A stretch of DNA of 64,000 nucleotides from Sclerotinia nivalis. Lineage: Eukaryota; Ascomycota; Leotiomycetes; Helotiales; Sclerotiniaceae. Numbering within the stretch: the stretch's first letter is position 1; the number at the start of each line of letters is the position of its first letter. The notes beneath the pieces were generated by a model, which saw only the letters and a list, made by a program, of their open reading frames with translations, ran no database searches and was not told the DNA's origin. Below are positions 33,664-43,291 of this stretch, one piece after another. The stretch lies in the NCBI GenBank assembly GCA_029531795.1, contig JAPEIS010000018.1, positions 186,001 through 250,000 of the forward strand, given 5' to 3'. Position numbers and translations under genes: made by a program.

Positions 33664-34644
33664 ATGAGTTCACCAAAACCCAAACCAAGCCCCTCCACCC
33701 CAACCTCCACCTCTACCAACCCCTCCACAACTCCCCTCCCCACCGCCTCCACATCACTAATCCGCCCCCCTCGCTATTACATGCTAACCGCCTTCACCAA
33801 TCGTCTCCTCCCTCTCGCCCTCTTCACAATCTTTCTCATCACCGGTACCGTCATCCTCATCTACACCGTCGTGGATAAAAAGGTTTTACCCATGCGATAT
33901 ATTGTCGGTTCTTATATAACTGTTGCGGTTATTGTTGGATTGTGGGGTGAATTGCGGGTGATACTTTTTTTGAGAAGGGGATTTGGGGGGTTGGGTACTG
34001 ATGAGCTGGAGAGGGGGATGGGGATGCAGGGGGTAAATGGGGTAAATGGGGGGATTGGGATAAATGGGATTAATGGGATATGGGGAAAAAAAGAGAGGAG
34101 AGTGAAAAAGTGTTTGAAGTGGTTGAGAGAGACGGGTGGCTTAATTGGAAAATTCAATAGAAGAAATCATGGAAATAGAAATGGAGATGGAAATAGATCA
34201 ACGGAATCGGAATCGAGGCGAAACAATATTGAGATCGCCAACTCGTCAAATCCTTCGCAAGTAGCACGTTCAATACAAAACCCACAGCCAGCACAGGAGG
34301 AAATCCCATTACGAAATTTAGGTCATCCCACTCCAGATCCTCGAGTTTCGATATCTCCATTACAGATTGCAGTTCCATCACTCTCGATACCCATGAATAC
34401 ACAAGCTCGTTCTTCGAGACCAAGGAGTTATCCCCATGCTTCAGAGCCAAGCCGCCGATCACAAATACATGCTGTTGTATCTTCCCACAAACGGGCGTGG
34501 AATATTAGATCCAGAGATATGTTAAGTGTACAGCATCCTGAACAGGTTAATGCTTTACAGCCCGTTCCGTGTATAGATGGTGAGTCACGGGGTATGGATA
34601 TAACGACGCAAGCTCGCTTAGGAATAGAATTAGCGCATGATTGA
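33664..34644 (+). CDS. Two-transmembrane low-complexity protein
   Basis: Intronless, 326 aa, no recognised family. A Thr/Ser/Pro-rich N-terminus (about 35 residues) is followed by two hydrophobic helices (about 47-70, LPLALFTIFLITGTVILIYTV; about 79-103, YIVGSYITVAVIVGLW). A short Asn-Gly repeat (VNGVNGGIGINGINGI, about 124-140) is encoded by GGGATNAATGG units at 34030-34080. The remaining 185 residues are hydrophilic and Ser/Arg/Asn-rich with likely cytosolic disorder. Similar architecture is common among fungal membrane proteins of unknown role. Confidence 0.62.
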   Translation: MSSPKPKPSPSTPTSTSTNPSTTPLPTASTSLIRPPRYYMLTAFTNRLLPLALFTIFLITGTVILIYTVVDKKVLPMRYIVGSYITVAVIVGLWGELRVILFLRRGFGGLGTDELERGMGMQGVNGVNGGIGINGINGIWGKKERRVKKCLKWLRETGGLIGKFNRRNHGNRNGDGNRSTESESRRNNIEIANSSNPSQVARSIQNPQPAQEEIPLRNLGHPTPDPRVSISPLQIAVPSLSIPMNTQARSSRPRSYPHASEPSRRSQIHAVVSSHKRAWNIRSRDMLSVQHPEQVNALQPVPCIDGESRGMDITTQARLGIELAHD

Positions 34645-36199
34645 GGGGAAATAGTATAATCGAATTCGTCTCGCTAACGAGAATTGAGGGTCTGCTTTTG
34701 CGCGTATTGGGATTTTACAAATTTATAGTTGTCTACGGATTTATAATATTGATGCGCTGATAAATGCGAATGCGATTATTATCGAAACTTCATGAGTACA
34801 GTCCATGCTTTGACAATGTGATTCTTTCATTGCACAAGTAGTACGACTCGACTCGACATGACTCCAGCTCTCGTTATCATTAACCCGGTAAGCTAGCATC
34901 GACCAACCATCATCTCTGCTTACCCATCTTCTTTTCCCTCGGATATTTTCTCCACAAGCTCAAGCCCCTCGTAAGATGCGCCAAATTCCCTGTTATGATA
35001 AAATGGAAATTCCTATATATATGACGACACGTGATTTCGCTTATTTTCAGGGAGGCTTTGCGTTAACGTTTGCAGGCTTTGTAGAATGTTCAGATGAATC
35101 TATTACATTCACATCTTTGAGTCTTTAGGACCAGTTATAAAATCGTAGATACTTGTACAGGATTGTGTTTTTATGTTTGAGGGAAAATGGTAGATTTTTA
35201 TGTTGTTTGTTTGCTGATGAATTGCCGGATCCGGAAAGAGAGCCAAGTTTAGATCTTCATTATGCAATGAACTCTGTTGAGGAAACGGTTAAATCTATAC
35301 AAAGCAGGGACACGCTTTATCAAAGATCCATTTTCGAGTTATGTTTGCTTTTGTGAAAGAAGTTGGTTTATACTGTAGTACATGGAAATCCCATGATACT
35401 AATGATATCGATGCGACTAATCGCACCATGTCATGATAGGGCTAAATAGGGCTAAATAGGGCTAATCATAAGAGTATTCATGCTAGCCAAAGTAATCGGT
35501 CTTCTTATACTGAAAACTAAAAGACGGATTAAAGCTTTCGAACTGGGAGCAGTCTTAAAACACGCCTTCAAACTCTTATACATATGAAACTTCCCGCGGT
35601 GCTTCCTGCTGCACTATAGGTTCTCATGATGTCTCCATCACTTTCATGTAGAAGAAGAATTTCGGATTTATAAATATTGACCTGTACTTTCAGGCATATT
35701 AATACAAATATAAAAGTATCACTATTAAAGTTTTTAATGTTTTCACATGTGTTGTCATTGGTGTGTATTAATGATGGCGAGTCTAGTGTCGATGATATCA
35801 CAGTATCAATCATGAAGAAATGGATATTCAAGGTAGCAACCTTATATTATATGAAAGACAAAAACAACGTGTGCTACCATAATACTGGCAACCTTGAATC
35901 CCAAATGAAATCCCTCATAAAATCTAAACCCTATTAACTCGTTTAATCAGATTTTCCTTCGGATCCCTGTATACAATAAAGCTTCAGGGGCGCATCCTAT
36001 CATTTTGACTAATCCAACTAAACTTCGTGTATCGAAAAGCAGGGGTGGTCGGGGAGCTTAAATCGACCGCTTATAACGAATGCAGAAAAAAGATTCAGAA
36101 GAACCAATAGCGATCTATTCGAGAGAAAATAAGAGTTAGCAGAATATCAAGAGTTTTTAGAAATGGGGTTATTTTACTTCGATAGTGTTGACTGCGAGA
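34645..36199. other. AT-rich spacer
   Basis: 1.55 kb. Three tandem copies of an 11-bp ATAGGGCTAA-type unit lie at 35437-35466. ORFs at 35153-35356 and 35568-35937 have no support. Confidence 0.45.
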
Positions 36200-36787
36200 T
36201 CATTGGAAAACGAGGTATATAACCACAATACCAATGCTAATAATAATACCTCCGACAACTAACATTTGCTTATTATTCTCTGCTCGAACAGCCTGAACCA
36301 CTGCTTGAACAACCTGAGGCTGTGCTTGAACAGCCTGAAGCTCTGCTCGAACAGCCTGAACCACTGCTTGAACAACCTGAGGCTGTGCTTGAATAGCCTG
36401 AAGCTCTCTCATATGATCTTCTTGAACAGCCTGAAGCTCTCTCATATGACCTTCTCGAACAGCCTGAGGCTCTGCCTGAAGCTCTGCTCGAACAACCTGA
36501 GGCTCTGCTCGAATAGCCTGAGGCTGTGCTTGAACAGCCTGAAGCTCTGCTCGAATAGCCTGAACCACTGCTTGAACAACCTGAGGCTGTGCTTGAATAG
36601 CCTGAAGCTCTCTCATATGACCTTCTCGAGCAGCTCGAAGCTGTGCCTCATTTGCGGCCAAAAGTTCCCGACGTTGATCAATCATATCCCTATAAATATC
36701 GTCGCCCTTCATGTCGAAATCTTCTTGTTTTTCAAGAACCACGATTGACTCCGACACTGAATCTGATGAGAAATTGTTAGAATTCAT
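36200..36787 (-). CDS. Tail-anchored Gln/Ala-repeat coiled-coil protein
   Basis: Intronless, 195 aa. Polar Ser/Glu-rich N-terminus, then from about residue 50 to 168 a tandem repeat built on short modules such as EGHMRELQAIQ, AQPQVVQAVVQAVRAELQAVQ and RAEPQ. The repeat predicts a long amphipathic or coiled-coil helix. The C-terminus is one hydrophobic helix (MLVVGGIIISIGIVVIYLVF, about 175-194) followed by a single Gln, the layout of a tail-anchored membrane protein facing the cytosol. At the DNA level the repeat uses near-identical 60-66 bp units (GAACAGCCTGAAGCTCTGCT type), so length variation between strains is likely. No family recognised. Confidence 0.62.
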   Translation of the reverse strand: MNSNNFSSDSVSESIVVLEKQEDFDMKGDDIYRDMIDQRRELLAANEAQLRAAREGHMRELQAIQAQPQVVQAVVQAIRAELQAVQAQPQAIRAEPQVVRAELQAEPQAVREGHMRELQAVQEDHMRELQAIQAQPQVVQAVVQAVRAELQAVQAQPQVVQAVVQAVRAENNKQMLVVGGIIISIGIVVIYLVFQ

Positions 36788-38628
36788 CTTTTTGAATATA
36801 AAATGGACAAATGAATTATTAATTTTTTTTTTTGGATTGATAGGAAGTTGGTTTGATAATTAATAATTCTGAATTTCAACAATACCTTATAAACCTAATA
36901 GATCTGTATTGATCAAAAGTAAACTTTCTTAATCAAAGTCTGTCCTCGATCAGTTGTTGTAGGAAAGAAATCAGAAAGGAAAATATCAACCATAGAAAGA
37001 TGAATAAATAACAATTTTGTATTGTAATGAAGGGATCCAAACTCACGTGCTACTGTGTATTCCACTATTACTGTACAATTCCACTGTTGCTGTACAAATG
37101 AATGTAACGATATGGCAAGGTACACTGTTAAATATGATGACTAGCACTAGGCTGTTCCTCATACGGTACATTGTAAAGCTATGGAATTTGAATTCCCTAA
37201 AATTTGACTTATTTCTGCTTCTTTTCTTCTTTGCTTCAGATGACCTATAGATGAAATGAATTCCGAACTAAGCTTTATGAAAAAATTAGAAAAGTATAAA
37301 TGCTTTATTAAGTTCTTTAGAATGATTCATTTCTCAAAAGAGAATTCCATATAATCTTATAGTAAATTATTTATATATTTGTTTTCTTCAATAGTATTCT
37401 CAAACTGATAACTTTAAGGAAAGTGTAATTGTATCTTGAGCTACAAAACTCTTTGATATTGATAATAGAAATCATCTTTTTTCCTATCGGAGTTTGATTT
37501 ATATTTTTGATTGCGATGATTTTTTCAAGAGAAGTATTCTATTGAGTTCTTTGAAAATATTGATGAACTTTACAAAACATTTCTTTCGGGCAAGACCGAT
37601 CCCCCTATCCTCTGAAAGGATCGTTCGGGACATCTCGACTTTTGAACTTCCCATCTTGAAATTTATTAAATAGATGATCTCAAAGAAAAGCTCTCTTCAT
37701 CTTGATGAAACCTCGAGTAATATTCCTTATAATTGTTATTACTTGCCAACCTTATAATGCAAAAGCAGGCCGACTACCACAATCGTATATTGCTCCCCAA
37801 AAGCGAACCCAGAAAACCAAAACTCGAACCCACAATAAATTGCATTATCTTGAAACATTCAATACTTTACTATTCGTTTTATATATATACAAGGAATCGA
37901 TAGGATATGGATGGAATATCTCCAGCTCGCTTGCTGTTGAGTATTACACTAGACTGGCGTAATAACATGAGCATAAATAATATGACATAAGAAAAAAGGA
38001 AGGGAAAGAAAAGATAATGCGAAGCAAGCAATCTGCATATATAATAAGGCTTTATTCTTTGAGTTTAGATGAGGTAATGTAGCTTTTATGATGAAGATAA
38101 ATTATGTTGTTGCGTACGCTGCCATTCAAACTTAAAACAAGGGGATAAGTAATCTTATTCGATTTATAAGAATATGTGAGATGTTCAAATTCTGATATTG
38201 TGTACTTTTTGAAGAGACTGATGATAATCGGGGTTGAGCTATATCATTGCTCATTACAGTGAGGTGGAGCAGGCATAGGTACCCTATCCGTACCCGGGGG
38301 TATTTGATATCTCGGGGTAGGTATTATGGATACCATTCTAGTCAATATTCACGATGTGCTGAACCCGGCTGATCAGCCCGTATATAACGGTATCTTATAA
38401 GATATTTACCCTGCGTGTAGAAATATAACAGGGTATTGATCCAACTAAGGTTACCCTGGATCATTCCGGGTTTAGCCTACTTTGCCTAATCGTGACCCAT
38501 TCAACGTTGCAGCTGTCACACCTTACATGAGCACACTCCGGACAACCCACTATTTCAGTTGTCATTCCTGAACTTCTGTACTCTCCACGCGGATTCCGAC
38601 ACCAGCAGCAGGACCAGACTCTAAACCC
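36788..38628. other. AT-rich spacer with a GC-richer insert
   Basis: 1.84 kb. Mostly AT-rich with no supported gene; an ORF at 37702-37962 begins with a hydrophobic stretch but has no other support. At 38265-38480 a GC-richer block carries a TACCCGGGGGTA-type near palindrome and a perfect ATCTTATAAGAT palindrome (about 38391-38402), which may be a transposon remnant. Confidence 0.4.
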
Positions 38629-39123
38629 TCAGAGGTGTATTTGGGTCGAAGGTTCTTGAAGCCCACCTTCGTTGACTTTCTCCACCTTTCTGCGAGTAAG
38701 CTTCGCATATCTTATCTCACATTTGTTGCAAAGCGTACGGGTTCCATCCGTTTGCGTTCTCCATTCAAGAGTCTCTGGTCTGTTACAGCTGTGACATCTA
38801 TTTGGGTGCATCCAGTACACGAGTCGAGAAAAATGAATAACATCGCTGTCGATAGCCTCAGAAGTGTTGATGCTCGCTTGCTCTTGGACAGCATTGCTTC
38901 CCTCACCAACATCATTAATGTCCGATTCGCGTACCTACTTCTGGCATGATGAACTTTAAAATACGCTTAAAAATCATGAAAATTGGGTAGGGTTTACAAA
39001 CCACTTTTGCCATATCGAATAGGATTGAATACGGAGGGTGCCGGAGCAACCAGATGCAGGGCATTTATTCTCAGGAATGGGAAAGTCTTGTGAAGGATTA
39101 GGCCGACCCACCACCATGGCCAT
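38629..39123 (-). CDS. Small GATA-type zinc-finger protein
   Basis: Exons 39123..38998 and 38934..38629 give 143 aa through a 63-nt intron (donor GTAAAC, acceptor TAG) in phase 0. The finger CHSC-x18-CNKC is followed by EIRYAKLTRRK; the core RPETLEWRTQTDGTRTLCNK matches the GATA loop pattern ETPEWR-xxPDG-xxTLCNAC with changes. An 18-residue loop is the WC-2/NsdD-like fungal subtype. The finger lies in the last third, unlike larger GATA regulators. An acidic Ser/Asn-rich segment precedes it, and exon 1 has an isolated KCPASGC pair. It may be a DNA-binding regulator; target unknown. The start (39123) is the first of two adjacent Met codons. Confidence 0.65.
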
Positions 39124-39612
39124 ACCTACACAACAACCAGGAAATACCAATCGCGACCATGTATCGGCCGATAGTACGGTCTTAGTCGAACTATCTTCGA
39201 GTAGATACGACCCTCGCTCGACCAGACCTCTTCCAGCTGTGCCAGTGAAAGATTCGAGTAAAAATGCTTGAAAGACCTACGCGCTTATTAGAGTCTAATC
39301 TCAACATATTAGGCACATACTTAGTACTTTAAAGTTCACGAGAGTGTCAAACTGTAAGATACTGGGACGGCGGCCCAGCGCATCGTAAAATGTTATATGG
39401 TATTTAGCAAGAAGGATGGGTGTCAGAGCCTTCGACGGCTCCATCATTCTAGCCAAACGTAGTCTTCAGGTTGTTAGTTTCGATATTGATTAAAAAGGAA
39501 AGATAAAAAGTTTACAAGAGATTGCGGGCCATCAGTCTAGCATATAGGAGTATCATGTAGTATCTGCACATAGCGTATTAGAACAAATCTTTTGTTCACA
39601 AGATATGGAAAC
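39124..39612. other. Spacer, no gene recognised
   Basis: 489 bases between two minus-strand genes. The frame upstream of the GATA gene's start stays open to about 39268, so an extra 5' exon there cannot be excluded. Confidence 0.4.
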
Positions 39613-40598
39613 CTACACCTTTCGTAATGACTCTCTGTTTCCGGCCTCTTGCTCGATTGTCTGGGAGCTTATTCTCGGATAAGTCGTAAGGGTGAGACTA
39701 TCCTCACCTGTCAGAATAGCTCCAGCTTCCTGGAAACAGGCATGAGATAGGGTTTGAATTTTGCCAAACATGTCTTTAAGAGTATTCGTTGTATGTTCAT
39801 TTATGGCTTTAACAGCATCGTCATAAGAATTCTTGTCTTCAAGCTTTGACATAACTCTGTCAAAGTTTCGCTGTATCGTGTGGCCCTGTGATGCAATATC
39901 CAACTGAAGAGGCCTCAATGTGAGAATGCTCTGCTCAACTTTTGAAGATAAATTTTTGTAGTGCTCTTTTCCTTCTGTTCTTACCATCCGTAACTCGTCT
40001 TGAATGAGATTGAGTTGACGCTGTAGAATCGAGACTATTTGATTGTTGAGAACATTGATGAAGTGTGTTTTAAGTTTGGTTGGAAAATCTTGAATAATTT
40101 CGCTTTGAATTTGTTGCTGTTAGTGAAATGACAATCTGAATTTTCGAATACAATAACTCACATCATGGAGAAAAGCATCCATTTGTCCAAGATTGGCAGA
40201 TGGTCTTTAATCTCTTCCTTTAGATTTTGTACGGCTTTCGAGTCCTTGAATCTCCATAATAACTTTTTGAGTATATGCTTCCAGCGACCTGGTGTAGCTT
40301 TGTCTCCTAAACTATTTTCGAAGATTTGGCTGATGGCGAGAAATCGTTCTAAGGAAGGTTTGATAATTTCGACTTCTTTTCGTATCTGATTGTCGTATGA
40401 ATAGTGTTTTCCAATATTTATGAGGGTTTGAAGCTTCTGTAAGGTCAAATTCACTCTTTGGAAAAACGTTACAGTATTGCAAAAACCGGCGGGAGCGCCC
40501 TCGGCATCACCGAATGCTTTGACCGTCTTGACAATCACAGATATTGTTTGCGCAATCCGAACGACATAGCGATCTCTTGATATGACAGAAAGTTTCAA
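39613..40598 (-). CDS. STAND-type fungal N-terminal helical domain protein, no start codon seen
   Basis: Two blocks: 40598..40162, and a second starting near 40092 or 40112 and ending at 39613. They read as one all-helical protein. Phase continuity is best with a GTGAGT donor and a TCAAAG acceptor, which lies at a more usual branch-to-AG distance than the nearer CTAACAG. Sequences such as IAQTISVIVKTVKAFGDAEG and RVNLTLQKLQTLINIG resemble the N-terminal domain that precedes NACHT/NB-ARC modules in fungal STAND proteins. There is no NTPase module downstream. The first block has no ATG before its upstream stop, so either a 5' exon was missed or the gene is truncated. Function is unknown. Confidence 0.45.
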
Positions 40599-41290
40599 CA
40601 GTTACAGAATGAATAATCCGAGTGGGTAGGGTTTGATCTTAAACAGCATCCAGCGAGGCTATATTATGCTAAGCCACATGCGATGCATACTACCTTAACA
40701 AGAGCAATTCAATCTAGCCAATGACGAGGCCTGGATGATATACACTATCCACGAGAAATCCCAGGCATACTGACGGGCTACTAGTGGCTCATTGTTGTGG
40801 TAAATCGAGTATTCAGTTCTTATTACAGTATTGTAAAATAGACAGCATCGTGGACAAAATCAAGTACGACTTTCGATTTCAAGCAATTTGTGTGACTATG
40901 TGAGAGAACCCCGCAGCTAGTTGACCATCACATATTTATCTCTTGGTCATTTGGCCAAGTGGTACATCATCAGATATTGACAAGTCCTCAAACGTTCCAA
41001 TATGAAGTTCAAAATAAGGTAGCACCAAGAAAATGAATCGGTAAGACATGCATCCAAACACTCTAGAAAGTGTACATGATTGGAGAGAAAAATCGTAAAC
41101 CAGACGGCAGCATAACGTATTTTTCGGAGTGAGAAATATATTGTCAGTCGATCGCCGAGAGAGTTGAATTCCAGGAAGATCAATCGCGAGGATCTTTTCA
41201 AGTATCTGGACACTCTTCGAGTAATAGAAGCGAGGTGATGAGATATCAACAAATTGCGTACGGTAGATGTAGGTTTCGAAGGATTGAATT
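40599..41290. other. Spacer with an unsupported ORF
   Basis: Holds a 124-codon minus ORF (40936..41310) that overlaps the end of the next gene by a few codons. It may be 3' UTR of that gene. No RNA gene was seen. Confidence 0.35.
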
Positions 41291-42127
41291 TCAGTAAATA
41301 ATAGGACCATCTTCCCATTCGAGCTGATAGAGCGTATTATTAGTGGAGCCGTTGGGATTCTCTGGGTCTAGGTAGATGTGGCCCACAACCCCTCTCTCGG
41401 GAAATCCTATTCTTGTCAGAAGTTTGGTTATCGCTGGGGCCTGTGCTGATATCTTACGTCCATGTTGTGCATCATGATTACCCCACTGCCTTCGCCATGT
41501 GGCATAGTGAATCAGGGCATTGTATAACGTACGATCGTCAGTGCAAGAGCATGCAAGTAAGGCCACGATGGTAGCAAGATTCCCAGCGAGTCCGTTCGTT
41601 GGTCTATTTCTGCGATGTCGGTACGTTTGAAGCCCGAGTTGACCAATCCAAGCTCCTTCTCTTCCGGCAAGGTATTGTTCTTCCAGAGAAGCAGACACCC
41701 GTGAAAGCGTCCCATCATGCCGAAAAGTTAACGGGTACCATCTGTTGTTCGGAAAACCTGAATTGACAATGTCAATCGTGGTTGCGTCTGTCTCCATCAT
41801 TTGAAACTGCGTGAATTCATTGCACCAAAACAAGGTTGTACTTCTGTAATGCTGAAGTCTTTCATTATTTGGATAGGTCCATCCTTCCCCACCAAACCAT
41901 ATATAACTGTCTCCAGCATCGGTGATATAACCATCGGCCCATCTGAATACTCGCCCGGGAGTCTGGGGCGAAAACCCAGCTCTGTAAATGGGCGGCACCC
42001 ATCGCCCATTATCGTTTGCTCTCGGTGGGATGCCCCCGTTATTGGGTTCCTCATTGACGTGCAGCTCGTTCACGTTGAAAAGGAAACTAGTATAACTTCG
42101 ATGAGCCATCGTGTAAACAGTTGGCAT
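41291..42127 (-). CDS. Orphan single-exon protein, weak ADP-ribosyltransferase-like N-terminus
   Basis: 278 aa with a TAA in frame just upstream of the start, so the ATG at 42127 (or 42109, MAHRSY) is well bounded. The N-terminal half has an IYRAGF segment and an RWADGYITDAGDSYIWFGG stretch; the first faintly recalls the Arg-containing first strand of ADP-ribosyltransferase folds, but I cannot assign the other two catalytic motifs. The C-terminal half contains helices (GLAGNLATIVALLAC, LYNALIHYATWRRQW) and ends GHIYLDPENPNGSTNNTLYQ. No signal peptide. Composition is protein-like throughout. The ART resemblance is a guess; treat as unknown. Confidence 0.5.
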   Translation of the reverse strand: MPTVYTMAHRSYTSFLFNVNELHVNEEPNNGGIPPRANDNGRWVPPIYRAGFSPQTPGRVFRWADGYITDAGDSYIWFGGEGWTYPNNERLQHYRSTTLFWCNEFTQFQMMETDATTIDIVNSGFPNNRWYPLTFRHDGTLSRVSASLEEQYLAGREGAWIGQLGLQTYRHRRNRPTNGLAGNLATIVALLACSCTDDRTLYNALIHYATWRRQWGNHDAQHGRKISAQAPAITKLLTRIGFPERGVVGHIYLDPENPNGSTNNTLYQLEWEDGPIIY

Positions 42128-42817
42128 GCCCGGATTTGTTTATCGTCGCAAGGGTCTCTATATCAAAAAATGGATGAGGAAACGTTAGACAGTCCACAGA
42201 GGTAGCATACTCACATTCATTTCCGAGCCAACACAGGCATTCTTCTTCAGGCTTGTGTTTGCAGCGAATTTGCCCAAGGATCGATAGTTTTTGGTTAAGA
42301 ACTCCGTATCTTTTAAGCTCCCCAGTAGATGGGATTTAGTGAGGAATTGCCAACAAATATCGATGATCCAAAGACGATTTTAGAGGTTAGCAAGATCAGT
42401 GTACCGAGATTTTGTATAGTCCTCGTGACGGACATTGATTGGATGTCGGCCTATTGCTTGAACCATAATCCTGGCCAACGCTGCACATTCTATGCACCTT
42501 TTGCCGTCCGACGGGAGGATGCGACCAAATTCACATCGGGACGTAGTAGCAAATTTCACCTCGAGTCATCCTGGCATGGAAAAACGACGAGATAAATGTT
42601 AAATGACACATTATGGTCTCTGAAGCAAACGAGAACTCTTCTTTCCCAGAATCACAATATTCTGGGAGTATCTGCTGAATTCAACGAGCGAAATACAAAT
42701 ATCGGTAGCTAACCCATGTATTTACTCCACAGCATCCACTTAGACAAAGGGAGGGGCACAAAAGGCCATCCTAGTAGATATAAACTGGTGTAGGATTCGT
42801 CTATTACCGATACGGTA
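42128..42817. other. Spacer 5' of the 42127 gene
   Basis: Contains a candidate non-coding 5' exon on the minus strand, ending at a GTGAGT donor near 42211 with an acceptor near 42164. No coding support beyond that. Confidence 0.3.
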
Positions 42818-43291
42818 TTAGTTGCGCACAAGAAGCCTATCACGAACGAAGTGGCTGTTGTAGAACATCGCGAGATAAACACGAAGTGTCCCATTTTGGC
42901 AAAGGAAGTGTTTTGCCACTGATTTTGGTAATGCTGGAATGATTTCGCAGAGCGATTCAATAGGAAAGAAAATTGGCAAACAAGGATGCGAAGTACAACC
43001 CCCAGAAAAGTCGACATTGTTCCGATTGCAATGTACCTCCACTTGTCCTTGCGCATACGATCCCTGAAAGATAGTGAATTGTTTGGGCAGTCTTAAATTT
43101 GTGCGAACAATGTATACTGTATATTGAGGCTCAAAATTCGGACAAGATTCGGACAAGCTGTGCCGTGGACTATAACTTGGAGGGTCCTCATCAAATGATT
43201 GCGAGCTTTCAATCCATTTGTGCAATCTTAAACAATACATGATTCGTTCAATCAGATGTGAGCATGTGGTAATTGGTGGGTATATAACCAC
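42818..43291 (-). CDS. Possible small orphan protein
   Basis: 157-codon ORF starting MVIYPPITTCSHL. It has a Ser/Pro-rich middle (DEDPPSYSPRHSLSES) and a Cys-containing second half. A second frame (42709..43056) contains a membrane-like segment (YIAIGTMSTFLGVVLRILVC) and could be joined by a splice that I could not fix. No family recognised; may not be a gene. Confidence 0.3.
   Translation of the reverse strand: MVIYPPITTCSHLIERIMYCLRLHKWIESSQSFDEDPPSYSPRHSLSESCPNFEPQYTVYIVRTNLRLPKQFTIFQGSYAQGQVEVHCNRNNVDFSGGCTSHPCLPIFFPIESLCEIIPALPKSVAKHFLCQNGTLRVYLAMFYNSHFVRDRLLVRN

Noticed and set aside
35430..35470. Telomere-like repeat (ATAGGGCTAA three times)
   Set aside because: Period is 11 bp, not TTAGGG, with only three copies; an internal microsatellite is the simpler reading.
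37702..37962. 86-codon ORF with a hydrophobic N-terminus
   Set aside because: Looks like a signal peptide at first, but the remainder is low-complexity Lys/Thr and AT-driven; no splice or family support.
40936..41318. Two overlapping 120-codon minus ORFs
   Set aside because: Both lie just 3' of the 41291 gene and are most simply its 3' UTR. I could not find a frameshift that would join them to it convincingly.
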